Assembly (NCBI GenBank): GCA_014730235.1 | Contig: WJIO01000357.1 | Span: 1-16,601, forward strand | Source of the DNA: Candidatus Poribacteria bacterium | GTDB taxonomy: Bacteria > Poribacteria > DTPJ01 > WJIO01 | Length of the DNA stretch: 16,601 nt | Reading direction: 5' to 3' | Part shown: positions 1 through 8,896 of the stretch, piece after piece | Layout: each line of letters begins with the position of its first letter | Position numbering within the stretch: position 1 is the first letter of the stretch | Made by a program: the position numbers and the translations under genes | The notes under the pieces: model-generated | Told to the model about the DNA's origin: nothing | Database searches by the model: none | Seen by the model: the letters and a program-made list of their open reading frames with translations, nothing else

Positions 1-830
1 GTGTTAGGACTGAGTCGCTCTGTTTTGCCCTCGTCTATAAAAGGGGGATTCCACAGGACAAACTTCTTCGGCCCTTTGGGTGATCCGTCGTTATTTATCA
101 GAACCATCTCCCGCCCTGTAATTTTTTCCGCAAGCTCCTTGGGATTGCCAATAGTGGCGGAACTGCATATAAACTGGGGAGAAGAACCGTAGTGATTACA
201 TATACGAGTTAGACGTTTCATCACGTTTGCCACGTTAGAACCGAATATACCCCGGTAGGCATGTACTTCGTCTATGACAATGTATTTTAAATTAGCAAAG
301 AAATCACTCCATCTGGTATGATTAGGCAGTATACCAGAATGGAGCATGTCCGGGTTACTGAGGATCATGCTTCCACCATCCCGGAGTTTCTTACGGGTAG
401 TTGTAGGAGTATCTCCGTCATATGTCCCCGCTTCAAAGGTAAAGGCAGGATTGATCTCCTTGTAATTGATAAGTTTTTTTAACTGATCCTGGGCTAGGGC
501 TTTTGTGGGATACAAATACAAAACCCGGGCTGTTGGATCCTGTCTTACCGTTTCCAGTATAGGTATATTATAGCATAAGGTTTTGCCACTGGCTGTGGAA
601 GTGACCACAACCACATTCATATTATCCCTGATGGCATTTATAGCTGAAACCTGATGCGAGTATAATCTCTCTATTCCCTGCACGCTTAGGGTTTCTTCCA
701 GATATGGGTCCAGCGGCGCGTTAAGCTGACCATACACAGCTTCCCGGGCTGGTATATCCTGGAGATATATCATTTGTTCTTTATAGTCTTTTCCGTTTCG
801 TATTTTTTCCAAAAATTTAATTACTTCCAT
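1..830 (-). CDS. MrfA/Hrq1-like DEAH-box helicase, N-terminal part (runs off left edge)
   Basis: Superfamily 2 helicase of the MrfA (YprA)/Hrq1 type; B. subtilis MrfA acts in repair of mitomycin-type DNA damage. Translation of the minus strand from ATG 830 gives about 276 residues with no stop before base 1, so the C-terminal RecA lobe and the family's usual DUF1998 zinc-binding domain lie outside the window. Visible motifs in order are LYSHQ (residues 56-60), Walker A TSTASGKT (77-84, the Ser/Ala-rich form typical of this family), LYPTKALAQDQ (106-116), DEVH (187-190, followed by AYRG) and SAT followed by IGNP (224-230). The start is supported by a GGGGG ribosome site at 836-840, 5 nt upstream, and by a strong promoter at 874-902. 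It is divergent from the AddB-like/UvrD pair. The helicase family is confident; the exact orthology needs the missing C-terminus. Confidence 0.9.
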   Translation of the reverse strand, partial: MEVIKFLEKIRNGKDYKEQMIYLQDIPAREAVYGQLNAPLDPYLEETLSVQGIERLYSHQVSAINAIRDNMNVVVVTSTASGKTLCYNIPILETVRQDPTARVLYLYPTKALAQDQLKKLINYKEINPAFTFEAGTYDGDTPTTTRKKLRDGGSMILSNPDMLHSGILPNHTRWSDFFANLKYIVIDEVHAYRGIFGSNVANVMKRLTRICNHYGSSPQFICSSATIGNPKELAEKITGREMVLINNDGSPKGPKKFVLWNPPFIDEGKTERLSPN

Positions 831-873
831 TTTTTCCCCCGATATTCGGAGTTTAACGGTTAGTATATTATAG

Positions 874-902
874 ATTCTACAAAAGATCAGCCAATAAGTC
901 AA
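874..902 (-). promoter_or_regulatory. Sigma-70-type promoter of the MrfA-like helicase
   Basis: On the minus strand the -35 box is TTGACT (902-897), followed by a 17-nt spacer and the -10 box TAGAAT (879-874). It lies about 45 nt upstream of the ATG at 830. The -35 box is 16 nt from the left end of the mobile element at 919. It is predicted from box match and spacing only. Confidence 0.7.
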
Positions 903-909
903 ATGATTT

Positions 910-918
910 ATGGGGAAT
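910..918. repeat. Target site duplication, left copy
   Basis: ATGGGGAAT directly abuts the left terminal inverted repeat of the element at 919 and is repeated exactly at 1115-1123 beyond the right end. A symmetric 9-bp duplication is the signature of transpositional insertion. Confidence 0.85.
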
Positions 919-1114
919 CCAAGCATAAAATTTATTTCCGTGAAAATTTTGGCTCTTCCGGTTTGAGTATGGTAATAATTTGAAAATTTTCTCAGCCTGT
1001 CATTCCTGCTTCCGCAGGAATGACAGCATATAGAAGTTTCTTATCTTTAACACACTTAACCAGGAAGAACCAAACTTTATCGCAATAACACACGGAAATA
1101 AATTTTATGCTTGG
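919..1114. mobile_element. 196-bp MITE-like non-autonomous element with perfect 24-bp terminal inverted repeats
   Basis: The left terminus 919-942 (begins CCAAGCATAAAA, ends TTTCCGTG) and the right terminus 1091-1114 (begins CACGGAAATA, ends TATGCTTGG) are exact reverse complements over 24 bp. Inner sequences also pair imperfectly: GGCTCTTCCGG on the left against CCAGGAAGAACC on the right. The centre is a perfect 13-bp stem CTGTCATTCCTGC (997-1009), loop TTCC, and its complement (1014-1026). The element encodes nothing recognisable, so it must be moved by a transposase supplied elsewhere. The 9-bp target duplication argues against Tc1/mariner (TA) and IS110-type mobility, but the terminal sequence does not let me name a family. 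Related ends occur at 10946 and 13616. Confidence 0.88.
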
Positions 1115-1123
1115 ATGGGGAAT
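1115..1123. repeat. Target site duplication, right copy
   Basis: ATGGGGAAT is an exact copy of 910-918 immediately outside the right terminal repeat. Removing the element plus one copy would leave the two divergent -35 boxes (897-902 and 1137-1142) only 29 bp apart. Confidence 0.85.
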
Positions 1124-1136
1124 CAGATGAAATACC

Positions 1137-1166
1137 TTGACACTATCAACTTTCTGGTGCTAACAT
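1137..1166 (+). promoter_or_regulatory. Sigma-70-type promoter of the AddB-like/UvrD unit
   Basis: The -35 box TTGACA (1137-1142, consensus) is followed by an 18-nt spacer and the -10 box TAACAT (1161-1166). The start codon at 1192 is preceded by GGAGG at 1179-1183 with 8-nt spacing. The -35 box is 22 nt from the right end of the mobile element. Confidence 0.6.
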
Positions 1167-1191
1167 GTTTTGAGAAGCGGAGGACTTATTT

Positions 1192-4137
1192 ATGCAGATG
1201 AAATTGGTTATCGGTGCAGCCGGAACAGGTAAAATCCAAATGTTGTTGGAAAATGTCCGGGAAACTTCCGGATCAGATCATAAAATACTGGTCCTGACTA
1301 CAACTCAATCTGTGGCTGAATATATTAAACATATTCTACCCGCTGATAACTATAAAAGCGTTGAAATATATTCCATAAAAGACCTGACGAAAAAGATAAT
1401 CAGGGATAAATATCCATCTCACCATCTGTTATCTACCCTTGGTTCATGGTTGGTAATCAGGAAAATCATTCGTTCCGGTAATGTGGAATTACACAGCAAT
1501 TACCAGAAGGTAAAGGATAAAAGTAGTTTTATAGAAGAGCTGCTGGAACTTATCCAGAAAGTCACCAAAAATAACATACCCATCAACCAGATACCCGTTT
1601 CAGAGCAGGGAAAGATAAAGCTTAACGATATAATTGATATATACAATGAATTCAGGAATTTCTGTGACAGCTACAAACTTATACCAGAATTTGAATTATC
1701 CGTCAAAGCCAATAAAAATCTTCAATATTGGGATAAGCGGTTCAGTCATATACTTGTTTATCAGTGTGAAGGTTTGTCCCATGATGAAATCCAATCTGTT
1801 AAGGCGTTGCTGGAACATGCCGAAAATTCTTTCCTTTTTATGGATTCAATAAAGACTTCTACCGAAAATTTGAGAAAGCTGGCTGACGGTATTACAGACG
1901 TGGAAAAGGTTTACATGGATAACACTAACCCACTGGTTGGCTCTCATATAAACAGGTTGTTGGGTAAAAAAATATATCCTGATAACCAAAACAGTAACAT
2001 AAAGATCACTACAGCTAATACATCTATAGACGAAGCTGAATACATAGCCAGAACTATAAAAAAGCAAATTGTAAATAACAATAGAGAATACAGGGATTTT
2101 GCAGTTTTGTGCAGTGATAAAGAAATACTTGGTAGCATGGTATATAATGCTTTAAAAAATCATTCTATACCATGTTCCGGATTCCAGAAAATTTATAAAA
2201 ATCCTGTGATTATGTTTGTCCTTTTATGCCTTCGTGTTGTAGCCAATCCTGATAACGATGAAAATATACTTAAATTGCTGACTCTAAATATAACAGGCAT
2301 TAACAGGAATTTTGTCTATAAAACTTATCAGGATGTTGAGAGAAAGAAACTATACGACAGGTTGAATCAACTGGTAGATCAGCATCCGGATGATTTTCAG
2401 AAACTGGGTCAATTATTGGAGATTCTTGAACAAATAAAAAAAGATATGAAAAACGGTCTTCCTTTGTCCCAAATCATCCAATCCATATTGGAAAATATAG
2501 CCGGTGATAATTCATCAGTTTATACGGATGAATTCATCACCATGATCCATAATATAGAGATCACATACAGTGAACAAACGGATATAGCCTCCATACTGGA
2601 AGACATAGAAGAAGGATTGAAGCGGCATACACCAGAGTGTTTATCTAAGGATGAAAACGCTGTTAAACTTTTATCAATCCAGGAAGCCGACGGATTGGAA
2701 TTTCCCGTTGTATTTATTCCGGGTATGGTCAGCGATTTTTTCCCTGCCCGGTATCCAGCCCGACAGCTTATGTATGGTGAAGACCTGAGTAAGTCCAGGG
2801 ATATGCTAAGGGATATTAACCTTCCGGGAACAATAAATTCCGCCAGGTGGAACTATCTGGAAAAACTCAGATTTTACACAGCTTTAACCAGTGCTAATGA
2901 GGAAGTCTACCTTACCTATGCCCGTCAGTATCCTGAAAACGAAAACTGCGAACCATCGTCATTGCTGTCTGACATAATGGATGGAAAGGAAGTGTCCGGG
3001 GAAAACTGCCCAATATATAACATTACCTATCAGGAAAGCACGGAAGATTACCTTTCATATTCACTTCCTGAACCCGGTCATATTATCAGCGATTCTGAGA
3101 TTGAATTGGCTTCTTATGTATACATAAAGGAATTGGAACGGCTGGATTATAGTAAATCTATGGAGATGATAAAGCGTTTAACAGATGCTCATGTTAATGT
3201 ATCGGTATCAAATGCTATGAGAGAAACTGAATTATCATATACTGGAGAACCTTTCAGCAATACAGGCATAAAGACGTTTTTATCCTGCCCGCGCCGCTAT
3301 TTTTTCGGACATATCCTCAACATCCAGGTAGATTACGGCCCCGGCGCGCTGTTTGGAAGTCTTATCCATGAAGTACTTGGCAAATTCCATCGTCATTATC
3401 CAGAACTGGGCCAGTATGACTTAAGTGGGCTGTGGAACGGCATGCGCCGAATACTGTTGGAAACACAGAATAAACTCCTGGAAGCCATGCCCAGCAGATT
3501 GCAGGGGAAAAGTTATGAAAAATTGGCAAAAGATTTGCTTTGGGCTTATCTGAAAGAAGAGCATAGAATTTGGAAAGACGGAAATACATGTATTGATACG
3601 GAGTTTGGCTTTAAATTAAACATTGAAGAGAAATACATTATAAGGGGTCGAATGGATCGGGTGGATAAAAATGCAAATGGAGATTGTGAGATAATAGATT
3701 TTAAGACTTCCTCCTATGACAAAAAGACGGCAACTGCCATAAAATCCAAATTTCTTAATTTAGATGATTCAGAAGATTACCACCCTCAGGATTATCAACT
3801 ACCTATATATTACCTGGCGGCTAAAAAAGAAAATAAAAACCCCAAAATACTTTCCATATATCAACTGCGTAACATTTCCAAACGCACCGGGGGCCCCTTT
3901 AAACGTGAAATAGACGTGCTTTCTGACAAAGAACTAAGAAGCGATAAAAAGGATACCCACGTCACAGAAGCAGATATGCGCGAAGCTGAAATTGATCTGA
4001 TACAGGTTCTAAAATCAATGTGCCGGGGTTTCTATCCGCCTGAACCTTACGAAGAAAATACATGCGAAAGAAAATGTGAATATACATTTATCTGCGAAAG
4101 AGAGGAGTCGGAAACTGAAGAATGTTCAGCAGGATAA
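1192..4137 (+). CDS. AddB-like PD-(D/E)XK nuclease with degenerate helicase fold and Fe-S cysteines
   Basis: This 981-aa protein resembles the AddB subunit of AddAB-type helicase-nucleases, which process double-strand DNA ends for recombination; it is shorter than B. subtilis AddB (about 1,170 aa). The N-terminal P-loop is GAAGTGKI (residues 8-15): the Ser/Thr expected after the Lys is Ile, encoded by ATC, one base from Thr ACC. A UvrD motif V-like segment (SIQEADGLEF, from residue 495) survives. The C-terminal nuclease domain shows C699 (in SCPRRYFF), H726-E727, RGRMDRVD with D822, IIDFKT with D836 and K838, and QLPIY (Q869, Y873). Cysteines C958, C962 and C968, with C699, match the four-cysteine Fe-S staple of AddB and Cas4 nucleases. 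GGAGG lies 8 nt before the first of two nearby ATGs. The product probably acts with the overlapping downstream helicase. Confidence 0.88.
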   Translation: MQMKLVIGAAGTGKIQMLLENVRETSGSDHKILVLTTTQSVAEYIKHILPADNYKSVEIYSIKDLTKKIIRDKYPSHHLLSTLGSWLVIRKIIRSGNVELHSNYQKVKDKSSFIEELLELIQKVTKNNIPINQIPVSEQGKIKLNDIIDIYNEFRNFCDSYKLIPEFELSVKANKNLQYWDKRFSHILVYQCEGLSHDEIQSVKALLEHAENSFLFMDSIKTSTENLRKLADGITDVEKVYMDNTNPLVGSHINRLLGKKIYPDNQNSNIKITTANTSIDEAEYIARTIKKQIVNNNREYRDFAVLCSDKEILGSMVYNALKNHSIPCSGFQKIYKNPVIMFVLLCLRVVANPDNDENILKLLTLNITGINRNFVYKTYQDVERKKLYDRLNQLVDQHPDDFQKLGQLLEILEQIKKDMKNGLPLSQIIQSILENIAGDNSSVYTDEFITMIHNIEITYSEQTDIASILEDIEEGLKRHTPECLSKDENAVKLLSIQEADGLEFPVVFIPGMVSDFFPARYPARQLMYGEDLSKSRDMLRDINLPGTINSARWNYLEKLRFYTALTSANEEVYLTYARQYPENENCEPSSLLSDIMDGKEVSGENCPIYNITYQESTEDYLSYSLPEPGHIISDSEIELASYVYIKELERLDYSKSMEMIKRLTDAHVNVSVSNAMRETELSYTGEPFSNTGIKTFLSCPRRYFFGHILNIQVDYGPGALFGSLIHEVLGKFHRHYPELGQYDLSGLWNGMRRILLETQNKLLEAMPSRLQGKSYEKLAKDLLWAYLKEEHRIWKDGNTCIDTEFGFKLNIEEKYIIRGRMDRVDKNANGDCEIIDFKTSSYDKKTATAIKSKFLNLDDSEDYHPQDYQLPIYYLAAKKENKNPKILSIYQLRNISKRTGGPFKREIDVLSDKELRSDKKDTHVTEADMREAEIDLIQVLKSMCRGFYPPEPYEENTCERKCEYTFICEREESETEECSAG

Positions 4138-6596
4138 AAATTTCTCTTAATCCCACCCAAAAAGAGGCAGTAGAACACCCTATTGACGCCCCACTAAAGG
4201 TTATCGCCGGAGCCGGTACAGGTAAAACAATGGTGCTGACCCACCGGTTCGTATATATACTCCTTGAACATCCTGATATAGCTCCTCAGAATATCCTGGC
4301 CCTGACCTTCACCAACAAAGCCGCCGCTGAGATGAAAGAGCGCATTATATCCCTTGCAAGGGAAGAAGGCATAATAAGTAGCGATGGTGCATCTCCTCCC
4401 CGTCTGTGGATCGGTACGTTTCATTCCTTCTGTGGTCGTATACTGAGGGAAAACGCCTTTGAAGCCGGCCTGGAGCCGGGATTTGTGGTGTTAAATGAAG
4501 CTGATGCCCGACAGATATACCATCGCATAGTTGATGATTTTCTCAGTTTGAGGTTGAATACTGGTGATTTTAAGCCCGAAGAGTGCGAATATGTGAGTTT
4601 TGAGAGAACCCAGTTCCTTTATTCACATATCTACAGGTTTATATCTAAACTTAAAGGTCAACTGGTGACGCCGGAGGAATTCAGGGATAAGGCCGTTGCA
4701 GGTCATGGGGATTTCTACAGCAGATTAGGCGTATTCTTTGACAATGTGATCGAATCCCCCGATCTGGCCTCATCCACCCGGAAGGCCCTGGAAAAACGCC
4801 GAAGCGAAAATGTTCCTTTCGAAAAAGGGTATGAAAACGAGATGATCCAGATAATTTATCACATATACCGGAACTATCAGGAATACCTGAATCGGAATGA
4901 CATGATGGACTTTGGCGACCTTATTCTCAAGGCCTATTTCCTCCTGAGCGAGAACGAAGCCATAAGGAACAGGTATCAGGAGCGGTTCAGATACATACTG
5001 GTGGACGAATTTCAGGATACCAATGACGCCCAGTTTCGTATGTTGCACCTGATAGCCCGGAACAGGGAATTATCCAATGTTACTGTTGTGGGAGATAATA
5101 AACAGGCAATATACGGTTGGCGGGATGCGAAAGTTGAGAACGTGGATAGATTTGATGCTGTGGTATGGGGAGGAAAGCATTTAAATGTATACCAGAACTA
5201 CCGTTCCTATGGTGAAATACTCAGCGTTGCCCATTTTTCCATTATCCAGGATGACAGGTTTAAAACCGAATCAGAAAAGATCAAGCTGGAACCGGAAAGG
5301 CTGGGTATGGCAGAAAAACCTGTGGTCGTCCTATACGAAGCCAACAGTCGAGAGCAGGAAGCCGGCTTTATCGCCTATGAAATAGGGAAGCATCTCAGAA
5401 TGGGCGCAGAAGCCGAAAATATAGCCATACTGTTGCGAGGGCTTCGCTCTGTGAAGGTTTACGAGGATGCCCTGCGGAGATATCACATACCCTACAGGAC
5501 TACCGGTGGATCAGGATTTTATGAACGTCAGGAGATCAGAGACCTGCTGGCCTATCTCCGAATTATCGACGATCCTTACGATGTCCAGGCCCTTACCAGG
5601 GTGCTCAAACGCCCTCCTGTTGGCCTGAACGATCCATCCCTGTGTAAATTATTAAAAGGCGGCGGGGAAGGCCTGTATGAGGCTCTTGAAGGCTTAGAAA
5701 AGGTGCTGGATCCAGACGCTGCCTTCAGAGTTAAAAGACTTATGATCCTTTTGCGGAAAATATGGTCAATATCTTCCGAGGAAAGCATCTTCTTTCTTAT
5801 ATCCGAGTTAGTAAAAAAGAGCGGCTATCTGAAGTGGGTATACAGTATGACGGTTAATAACAGGGAGAGAAGTCTGGATAATATAAGAAAACTGCTGAGA
5901 ATGGCCAGTGATTTCGAGAGAAAAAACATATTCAGTGGTCTCAAGGATTTCGTCCAATACGTCAAATTCTCTATGGATCAAATGGTGGTAGAAAGCGAAG
6001 CCAATTCAAAGTCAATGGCAAAATCAGTCCAGATAATGACTGTGCATCAGGCCAAGGGGTTGGAGTTTGACACCGTATTTATAGCAAACGCCAGAAAGCC
6101 CAGCTTTCCCACCCAGGCGAGACATCCTATGTTCGATTTTCATGAGGAAGACGGTTTAATAATAAATCTGGATAACAACGGCGATAAATTTTACAAATTT
6201 CGACCCTATGATCTGAAAAAAAACTCCCACCTATATGGAGAATATGGTATTGTAGATCATTACAGGAAATTCAAGGAAGAACACCTCAGGGAAGAACGTC
6301 GGATATGGTATGTGGCCATCACCAGGGCCCGGCATAATCTATACATAAGCTGTCCCAAATCCCGCATGGCAGGCGGAAAAAAGCCGGATGACTTTTTCCA
6401 GGAAATTTATCACCAGTTTGATGGTGAAAATATTATAAGGCTGACTTCAGAGGACATAAATGACGAGATGGAAGAAACGGAATTGCCGCTCTGGAAAGAC
6501 AGAGAAAAATCGGCTTTTAAGGATATTAAAGAGGCTGTGGAATACGGGGATAAATTGTTTGGAATTCTCAGAAATTTAAGAAAAATCCAGGAATGA
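4122..6596 (+). CDS. UvrD/PcrA-type superfamily 1A helicase, partner of the AddB-like nuclease
   Basis: This 824-aa protein is a 3'-5' DNA helicase of the UvrD/Rep/AddA class with intact motifs: LNPTQ (residues 9-13), Walker A AGAGTGKT (29-36), ALTFTNKAAAEM, Walker B DEFQDTN (D295, E296), GDNKQAIYGWRDA (from G324, a variant of the usual GDDDQSIY), VHQAKGLEFD (from V641) and VAITRAR (from V731, with R735). It ends soon after motif VI with no PD-(D/E)XK nuclease domain, unlike full AddA (about 1,230 aa). An in-frame TGA at 4116-4118 means ATG 4122 is the first possible start, so it overlaps the upstream gene by 16 bp in another frame and is probably translationally coupled. The likely arrangement is motor in this subunit and nuclease in the other. 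A stand-alone PcrA-like helicase is possible, but the overlap argues for a complex. Confidence 0.92.
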   Translation: MFSRIKISLNPTQKEAVEHPIDAPLKVIAGAGTGKTMVLTHRFVYILLEHPDIAPQNILALTFTNKAAAEMKERIISLAREEGIISSDGASPPRLWIGTFHSFCGRILRENAFEAGLEPGFVVLNEADARQIYHRIVDDFLSLRLNTGDFKPEECEYVSFERTQFLYSHIYRFISKLKGQLVTPEEFRDKAVAGHGDFYSRLGVFFDNVIESPDLASSTRKALEKRRSENVPFEKGYENEMIQIIYHIYRNYQEYLNRNDMMDFGDLILKAYFLLSENEAIRNRYQERFRYILVDEFQDTNDAQFRMLHLIARNRELSNVTVVGDNKQAIYGWRDAKVENVDRFDAVVWGGKHLNVYQNYRSYGEILSVAHFSIIQDDRFKTESEKIKLEPERLGMAEKPVVVLYEANSREQEAGFIAYEIGKHLRMGAEAENIAILLRGLRSVKVYEDALRRYHIPYRTTGGSGFYERQEIRDLLAYLRIIDDPYDVQALTRVLKRPPVGLNDPSLCKLLKGGGEGLYEALEGLEKVLDPDAAFRVKRLMILLRKIWSISSEESIFFLISELVKKSGYLKWVYSMTVNNRERSLDNIRKLLRMASDFERKNIFSGLKDFVQYVKFSMDQMVVESEANSKSMAKSVQIMTVHQAKGLEFDTVFIANARKPSFPTQARHPMFDFHEEDGLIINLDNNGDKFYKFRPYDLKKNSHLYGEYGIVDHYRKFKEEHLREERRIWYVAITRARHNLYISCPKSRMAGGKKPDDFFQEIYHQFDGENIIRLTSEDINDEMEETELPLWKDREKSAFKDIKEAVEYGDKLFGILRNLRKIQE

Positions 6597-6908
6597 CAAA
6601 TTTTATAATTAAACATACATAACCACATAAAACTTACTCTATCTAAAAATGCGAAAGTATAGAAATCAAGTTGGGAAATATTATTTTCCTGAAAGGTGTT
6701 GATTAAATAAGAGATAATATAATGTAAACTAAATATAGTGAACGTGAAAATTATCCAGCATAAGTCACATATGCTACCTCTCTATACGGATGGAGCTTCC
6801 GTTATATTGTTTTAGTTATTTACTCATGACTGATAACTCCTTACCCATAAAACGTTGGCTTCATCCGTTTTGCCCTCTATTTAAGCACCACCCTATGGAG
6901 ATATAATT
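6597..6908. other. Intergenic region before the thioredoxin-NHL gene
   Basis: No gene, RNA gene or clear terminator is seen in these 312 bp. A TATAAT box at 6718-6723 has TTGATT at 6699-6704, but the spacing of 13 nt is too short; pairing TTGATT with TAATGT (6721-6726) gives 16 nt and only a weak -10. A short inverted repeat, ACGGA and TCCGT around 6787-6802, precedes a T-rich tract but is far from the preceding stop. GGAG at 6897-6900 is the ribosome site of the next gene. Confidence 0.5.
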
Positions 6909-8888
6909 ATGAATAACAGTAAAATACTATATCTTTTTTTAATCTACATGTTATTATTTAACGCATCAAATACATTTGCTTCAGAAGATGCCACGAAAAT
7001 GCGGAAGGCTCCAGAGTTAATCGGCGGTACAGAATGGCTTAATACCAGTAAACCTATATACATCAAAGACCTGAAAGGTAAAATTGTGCTTCTGGATTTC
7101 TGGACTTATGCCTGTATTAACTGCATTCATGTTATACCTGATCTGAAAAAGCTGGAAGCCAAGTATCCTGATGAACTTGTGGTTATTGGGGTACATTCTG
7201 CAAAATTCACCAACGAAAAGAATCTGGAAAATATTAGACAGGCTATACTTAGATATGGTATTGAACATCCTGTGGTAAACGATTCAGAATTTCGAATCTG
7301 GCGTTCCTACGGTGTAAGGGCCTGGCCCACATTTGTTGTTATAAACCCGGATGGCTATGTGGCCGGGACCGTATCCGGGGAGGGGAATTATGAGCTGCTG
7401 GATAATGTTATCGGCGCGCTTGTTGAAGAATTCTCCAAACAGGATAAGTTGAATACAAGCCCTCTGGAACTCCTGCTGGAAAAGCATAAAGAACCGGAAT
7501 CCAAACTTTCATTCCCCGGAAAAATTCTGGCTGTGCAGGATCGCCTTTTTATATCCGACTCAAACCATAACCGGATTATCGTGGCTGATACCCATGGCAA
7601 TGTTATAGATATTATCGGTGATGGAGAAGAAGATTCAGATGACGGAACTTTTGAGACTGCCAGTTTTAAAAAACCCCAGGGATTGAGCTTTTTTGATGAC
7701 CAATTATATGTTGCAGATACGGAAAATCACCTTATCCGGCAGTGTGACTTAAAGAATAAGATAGTTATGACCATAGCAGGAACAGGCAAAAAGGCTTCAC
7801 CTGGTGAAGACGGCGGAAAAGCACTGGAAACACCTTTGAATTCCCCATGGGATATACTGACTTTGGAAAATCGAAGTTTTATAGCAATGGCTGGTTCTCA
7901 TCAGGTATGGGTTATGGTCTTGGGTCATGTGAAACACTATGCCGGAAGTGGTCGGGAGGGTATAATTGACGGTAAACTTATGGAAAGTCAGCTAGCCCAG
8001 CCAAGCGGGATAACCACTGATGGCAAAAAATTGTATATAGCCGATAGCGAATCAAGCTCTATTAGGTCTATTGATATGGATCCCGATGGTAAAGTTGAGA
8101 CAATAGTAGGACCCGTAGGTGGAGGTTTGTTTGAGTTTGGCGATGTGGATGGTAAAGGCAGGGAAGTCCGGCTTCAACATCCTCTGGGAGTAGTTTATCA
8201 TAAAGGGATAATATATACCGCAGATACCTATAACCACAAAATCAAGATTATCAATCCGAAGAAGAAAACATCAAAAACCTATCTTGGTGAAGGAAAACCG
8301 GGAAAGGCTGATGGTGCTAAATCGGCATTTTATGAACCCAGCGGATTAAGTGTAATGGATGATAAGATGTATATAGCAGATACAAATAATCATGCTATAA
8401 GAGCAGTAGACCTGGAAACAAAGGAGGTTAGCACTCTGGCTCTGTTTGGATTTGAAGATGACGCCTTTGGGGTAACAGGTTTGCCCTCAGAAACCTTAGT
8501 ATATCCTGCAAGAAGCCTGCAATCCAACAGCAAATGCACCCTGGTTTTAAATCTGGCACTCCCGCCTGGTTACAAGTTTACCGAAGGCGCACCCTTTGAA
8601 TATGGTATCGAGCAATGCGACAGGGATATTATGGTTTTCCACGAATCGGACAAAATGCGTATATTGGACAATGCGCCAAAAATGCCTTTAAGAATAACAT
8701 TTAACACATCAAAGACAACAGGTGGATGTTTTATCAGAGCTAATCTGGTTTTCAATTATTGTTTTGAAGAGACCGGCGCATGTCTTATTAAGACAATCGG
8801 TATACAGGTACCTGTAAAAATTTCAAAGGAAGAGAAAAATCGGCAGGTTTATGTAGAATATAAGGTTGGCCCTGGTTTTTCTGAATAA
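6909..8888 (+). CDS. Exported thioredoxin-NHL repeat protein (NHLRC2-like)
   Basis: This 659-aa protein has the full architecture of the NHLRC2 family. A signal peptide (hydrophobic residues 6-20, likely cleavage after TFA near residue 24) precedes a thioredoxin-like domain. That domain's active site is the family-typical WTYACINCIH, with cysteines C69 and C72. About six NHL beta-propeller blades follow, at roughly 195-480, with recurring phrases such as YVADTENHLIRQ, YIADSESSSIRS, YTADTYNHKIKI and YIADTNNHAIRA. A C-terminal beta domain (about 520-650) has LPPGYKFTEGAPF and paired cysteines in FNYCFEETGAC. The CxxC suggests thiol-disulfide or peroxide chemistry in the periplasm and the propeller suggests partner binding; the substrate is unknown. 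GGAG lies 8 nt before the ATG. It is convergent with the next gene, with 8 nt between stop codons and no obvious terminator. Confidence 0.9.
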   Translation: MNNSKILYLFLIYMLLFNASNTFASEDATKMRKAPELIGGTEWLNTSKPIYIKDLKGKIVLLDFWTYACINCIHVIPDLKKLEAKYPDELVVIGVHSAKFTNEKNLENIRQAILRYGIEHPVVNDSEFRIWRSYGVRAWPTFVVINPDGYVAGTVSGEGNYELLDNVIGALVEEFSKQDKLNTSPLELLLEKHKEPESKLSFPGKILAVQDRLFISDSNHNRIIVADTHGNVIDIIGDGEEDSDDGTFETASFKKPQGLSFFDDQLYVADTENHLIRQCDLKNKIVMTIAGTGKKASPGEDGGKALETPLNSPWDILTLENRSFIAMAGSHQVWVMVLGHVKHYAGSGREGIIDGKLMESQLAQPSGITTDGKKLYIADSESSSIRSIDMDPDGKVETIVGPVGGGLFEFGDVDGKGREVRLQHPLGVVYHKGIIYTADTYNHKIKIINPKKKTSKTYLGEGKPGKADGAKSAFYEPSGLSVMDDKMYIADTNNHAIRAVDLETKEVSTLALFGFEDDAFGVTGLPSETLVYPARSLQSNSKCTLVLNLALPPGYKFTEGAPFEYGIEQCDRDIMVFHESDKMRILDNAPKMPLRITFNTSKTTGGCFIRANLVFNYCFEETGACLIKTIGIQVPVKISKEEKNRQVYVEYKVGPGFSE

Positions 8889-8896
8889 ATAAAGCT

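Noticed and set aside
1-192. 63-codon plus-strand frame at the left edge
   Set aside because: The minus strand here encodes the SATIGNP region of the DEAH helicase. The plus frame is its antisense shadow.
6699-6726. Promoter for the thioredoxin-NHL gene
   Set aside because: TTGATT and TATAAT are only 13 nt apart, and the alternative -10 box at correct spacing matches poorly. It is mentioned only in the intergenic entry.
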